From the NCBI GenBank assembly GCA_023512015.1, contig JAIMAI010000021.1, forward strand, positions 1 to 36,564: 36,564 nt of DNA, in the 5' to 3' direction. Origin of the DNA: Acidothermus sp. (GTDB lineage Bacteria > Actinomycetota > Actinomycetes > Acidothermales > Acidothermaceae). The translations under genes were made by a program, and so were the position numbers. Below, one piece after another: positions 34,925 through 36,564 of this stretch (position 1 is the stretch's first letter; each line of letters begins with the position of its first letter). The notes below the pieces were generated by a model, which worked only from the letters and a program-made list of their open reading frames with translations, was not told the origin of the DNA and ran no database searches.

Positions 34925-35556
34925 GGGGTCACCGTCGATGATCGCTCTTGGGATGGGGCGAATTCTCGGCCCTCACCAGGGGAAACGTCCCGCTCGAGCT
35001 CGGTGTTACAGACGGAGATCAGATCGTGGAGGCGACGCAGCCCGCGGTGACAGGCGACCCGCACGGTACCGGAGCGCTTGCCGACGATCCGTGCGACGTC
35101 GTCGACGTCCAAGCCTGCGATCACCCGGAGTGCGACGATCTCCGCCTGATCGGGGGGAAGTTGCGCGATCAATTTGAGTGCTGCCTGGGTCCCGAGATAG
35201 TCGATCACGTCGTCGGCGACGTCGCCGAGCAGGGTGACCACCGGCGGTTCTGCGTACGGCTGAGCGGGTCGACGTCCCTCGTAACGTCGCCAGTCGACGA
35301 CCTTGCTGCGGGCGACCGTGAACACCCAACCTCGGAAGCCGGCCTCGTCGCCACGAAAACGGTCCAGGCCGCGGATGACCTGCAACCAGGTCTCGGAGGC
35401 GATGTCCTCCGCCGCGTCCCTGGCGAGCACCTGCAGGTAGCGCAGCAGCGGGGGGTGGATCTCGCGCCAGAGCACCGCGAACGCGTCGGCGTCACCGGCT
35501 CGGGCAGCGCTCAAGAGGGCCGAGAACGAGGGATGGGTCATCGCATCTAGAGTCAT
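34921..35556 (-). CDS. ECF RNA polymerase sigma factor
   Basis: 211 residues from ATG 35556. Region 2 covers about 10-80 ([74 protein letters not shown]). Region 4 covers about 125-180 ([48 protein letters not shown]). The N-terminal start is unsure: TTG 35574 and ATG 35541 are also in frame, and no Shine-Dalgarno stands out. The stop overlaps the start of the membrane protein gene by 4 bases. It is divergent from sucC. The target genes are unknown; the sequence differs clearly from the sigma factor at 4114. Confidence 0.92.
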   Translation of the reverse strand: MTLDAMTHPSFSALLSAARAGDADAFAVLWREIHPPLLRYLQVLARDAAEDIASETWLQVIRGLDRFRGDEAGFRGWVFTVARSKVVDWRRYEGRRPAQPYAEPPVVTLLGDVADDVIDYLGTQAALKLIAQLPPDQAEIVALRVIAGLDVDDVARIVGKRSGTVRVACHRGLRRLHDLISVCNTELERDVSPGEGREFAPSQERSSTVTP

Positions 35557-35710
35557 CGACCGGGCACGGCCCAACCTGTGCTCCGGTTCACCGTTCGCGC
35601 CAAATCTACGCGAAAGCCCGCTCCGGGCGAAACGGATGCCCCCACTCGGTCGGCGCGTCGGTGCCGCCGCTACGCTCGGTCGCGTCGGTTGGATCGACCC
35701 GAGGATCGAC

Positions 35711-36564
35711 GTGGACCTCTTCGAATATCAAGCCAAGGAGCTGTTCGCTGCCCGCGGCGTCCCGATCACGCCGGGTGAGATCGCCGGGACGCCGGAGGAG
35801 GCGCAGGCGATCGCCGAACGCTTGGGCGGGCGGGTCGTCGTCAAGGCACAGGTCAAGACCGGAGGCCGGGGCAAGGCCGGCGGAGTGAAACTCGCCGACA
35901 ACCCCTCCGGGGCGGCCGCCGCCGCTAGCGCGATCTTGGGGATGGACATCCGTGGGCACAAGGTCCGCAAGGTCTTGGTGACGACGGCGACCGATATCGC
36001 CCACGAGTATTACTGCGCTTTTCTCGTCGACCGTTCCAACCGTTCTTTTCTCGCCATGGCCTCTGCCGAAGGTGGAGTGGAAATCGAGCAGGTGGCTGCC
36101 GAGAAACCCGACGCCATCCTGCGTCTGCCCGTCGACGCCGCAGCAGGGGTGGACGACGCACTCGCCGGCCGGATCGCGGACTTCCTCGGTTTTTCCTCGG
36201 GGATCCGGGCTCAGGCCCTCGATGTGATCCGTCGGCTGTGGGAGGTGTTCACCGCCGAGGACGCGACCCTTGTCGAGGTCAACCCGCTGGTCACCACGCC
36301 GGACGGCCGATTGATGGCGTTGGACGGGAAGGTGACCCTCGACGACAACGCCGATTTCCGTCACCCGGAACGGCTGCGTTTCGCCGATCCGGAGGCCGCG
36401 GATCCGCTGGAAGCGCAGGCGAAGGCGGTCGGGTTGAATTACGTGAAACTCGACGGAGAGGTCGGGATCATCGGCAACGGCGCCGGTCTCGTGATGAGCA
36501 CCCTTGACGTCGTCGCCTACGCGGGCGAGGCTTTCGGGGGAGTGCGGCCCGCGAATTTCTTGGA
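35711..36564 (+). CDS. sucC: Succinyl-CoA synthetase beta subunit, 5' part (runs off the window)
   Basis: 284 codons plus two bases are visible. The enzyme makes succinate and ATP or GTP from succinyl-CoA in the TCA cycle, and the beta subunit carries the ATP-grasp domain. The N-terminus [90 protein letters not shown] and the phosphate loop [12 protein letters not shown] are diagnostic. The start is GTG 35711 with GAGGA 5 bases upstream. About 100 residues are missing at the right edge. sucD is expected just beyond. Confidence 0.96.
   Translation, partial: MDLFEYQAKELFAARGVPITPGEIAGTPEEAQAIAERLGGRVVVKAQVKTGGRGKAGGVKLADNPSGAAAAASAILGMDIRGHKVRKVLVTTATDIAHEYYCAFLVDRSNRSFLAMASAEGGVEIEQVAAEKPDAILRLPVDAAAGVDDALAGRIADFLGFSSGIRAQALDVIRRLWEVFTAEDATLVEVNPLVTTPDGRLMALDGKVTLDDNADFRHPERLRFADPEAADPLEAQAKAVGLNYVKLDGEVGIIGNGAGLVMSTLDVVAYAGEAFGGVRPANFL

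Overview
The window is ordinary chromosome of a high-GC actinomycete. The evidence is GTG, TTG and ATG starts with mostly G/C third positions, a BldM-type orphan regulator, a GroEL1-type chaperonin with a His-rich tail, an actinobacterial GuaB3 paralogue, a MurA with Asp in place of the catalytic Cys, a class F sortase with a CHRD-domain partner, and the order alr - tsaE - tsaB - rimI - tsaD - groES - groEL - bldM - guaB - guaB3 - chorismate mutase - guaA - pcrA - M23 peptidase - B12-binding protein - sucC. From memory this order resembles Streptomyces and its relatives. A secreted GH10 xylanase beside guaA would fit a plant-polymer-degrading lineage such as Acidothermus, but the species cannot be fixed from the sequence alone.

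Left region (1-5.5 kb): the 3' part of an MMPL/RND transporter; a convergent integral membrane protein of unknown function behind a near-consensus promoter with a palindromic operator; then a divergent island. On the minus strand the island has a secreted CHRD-domain protein with a C-terminal sorting-like tail followed by a class F sortase. On the plus strand it has an ECF sigma factor overlapping its RskA-like zinc-binding anti-sigma factor. The layout suggests a surface-display module under its own sigma/anti-sigma switch.

Sugar uptake (5.6-10.4 kb, minus): one operon with a secreted aldose 1-epimerase, a type I sugar-binding lipoprotein, a single-domain ABC ATPase and an RbsC-type permease. 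Its promoter is overlapped by a LacI-type operator and a second similar site lies about 115 bp upstream. A perfect 16-bp hairpin lies at the 5' end of the ATPase gene.

Housekeeping core (10.5-27 kb): alanine racemase, a family 4-like Fe-S uracil-DNA glycosylase and TsaE are nearly fused by TGATG overlaps. TsaB, RimI, TsaD and a small dimeric-barrel-like protein follow from a probably leaderless promoter. groES-groEL is controlled by two CIRCE elements. A helical-repeat protein of unknown function, bldM, guaB and guaB3 come next, then murA (minus), a Gfo/Idh/MocA oxidoreductase, chorismate mutase (minus) behind a terminator-like hairpin, and guaA.

Right region (27-36.6 kb): GH10 xylanase with CGAAA/TTTCG inverted repeats, a lipoprotein built from two copies of a Cys-containing module, a small hypothetical protein, a PIG-L deacetylase, PcrA/UvrD helicase, a secreted M23 peptidase with an operator-like palindrome at its predicted transcription start, a free-standing cobalamin-binding domain, a second ECF sigma/membrane anti-sigma pair lacking the usual zinc motif, and the first 284 codons of sucC running off the window.

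No tRNA, rRNA, CRISPR array, insertion sequence or prophage was seen. No wholly new system is evident. The best leads are regulatory structures (the hairpin at the ABC ATPase start, the attenuator-like hairpin before chorismate mutase, operator palindromes at promoters) and the poorly characterised secreted or membrane proteins around the two sigma/anti-sigma pairs.
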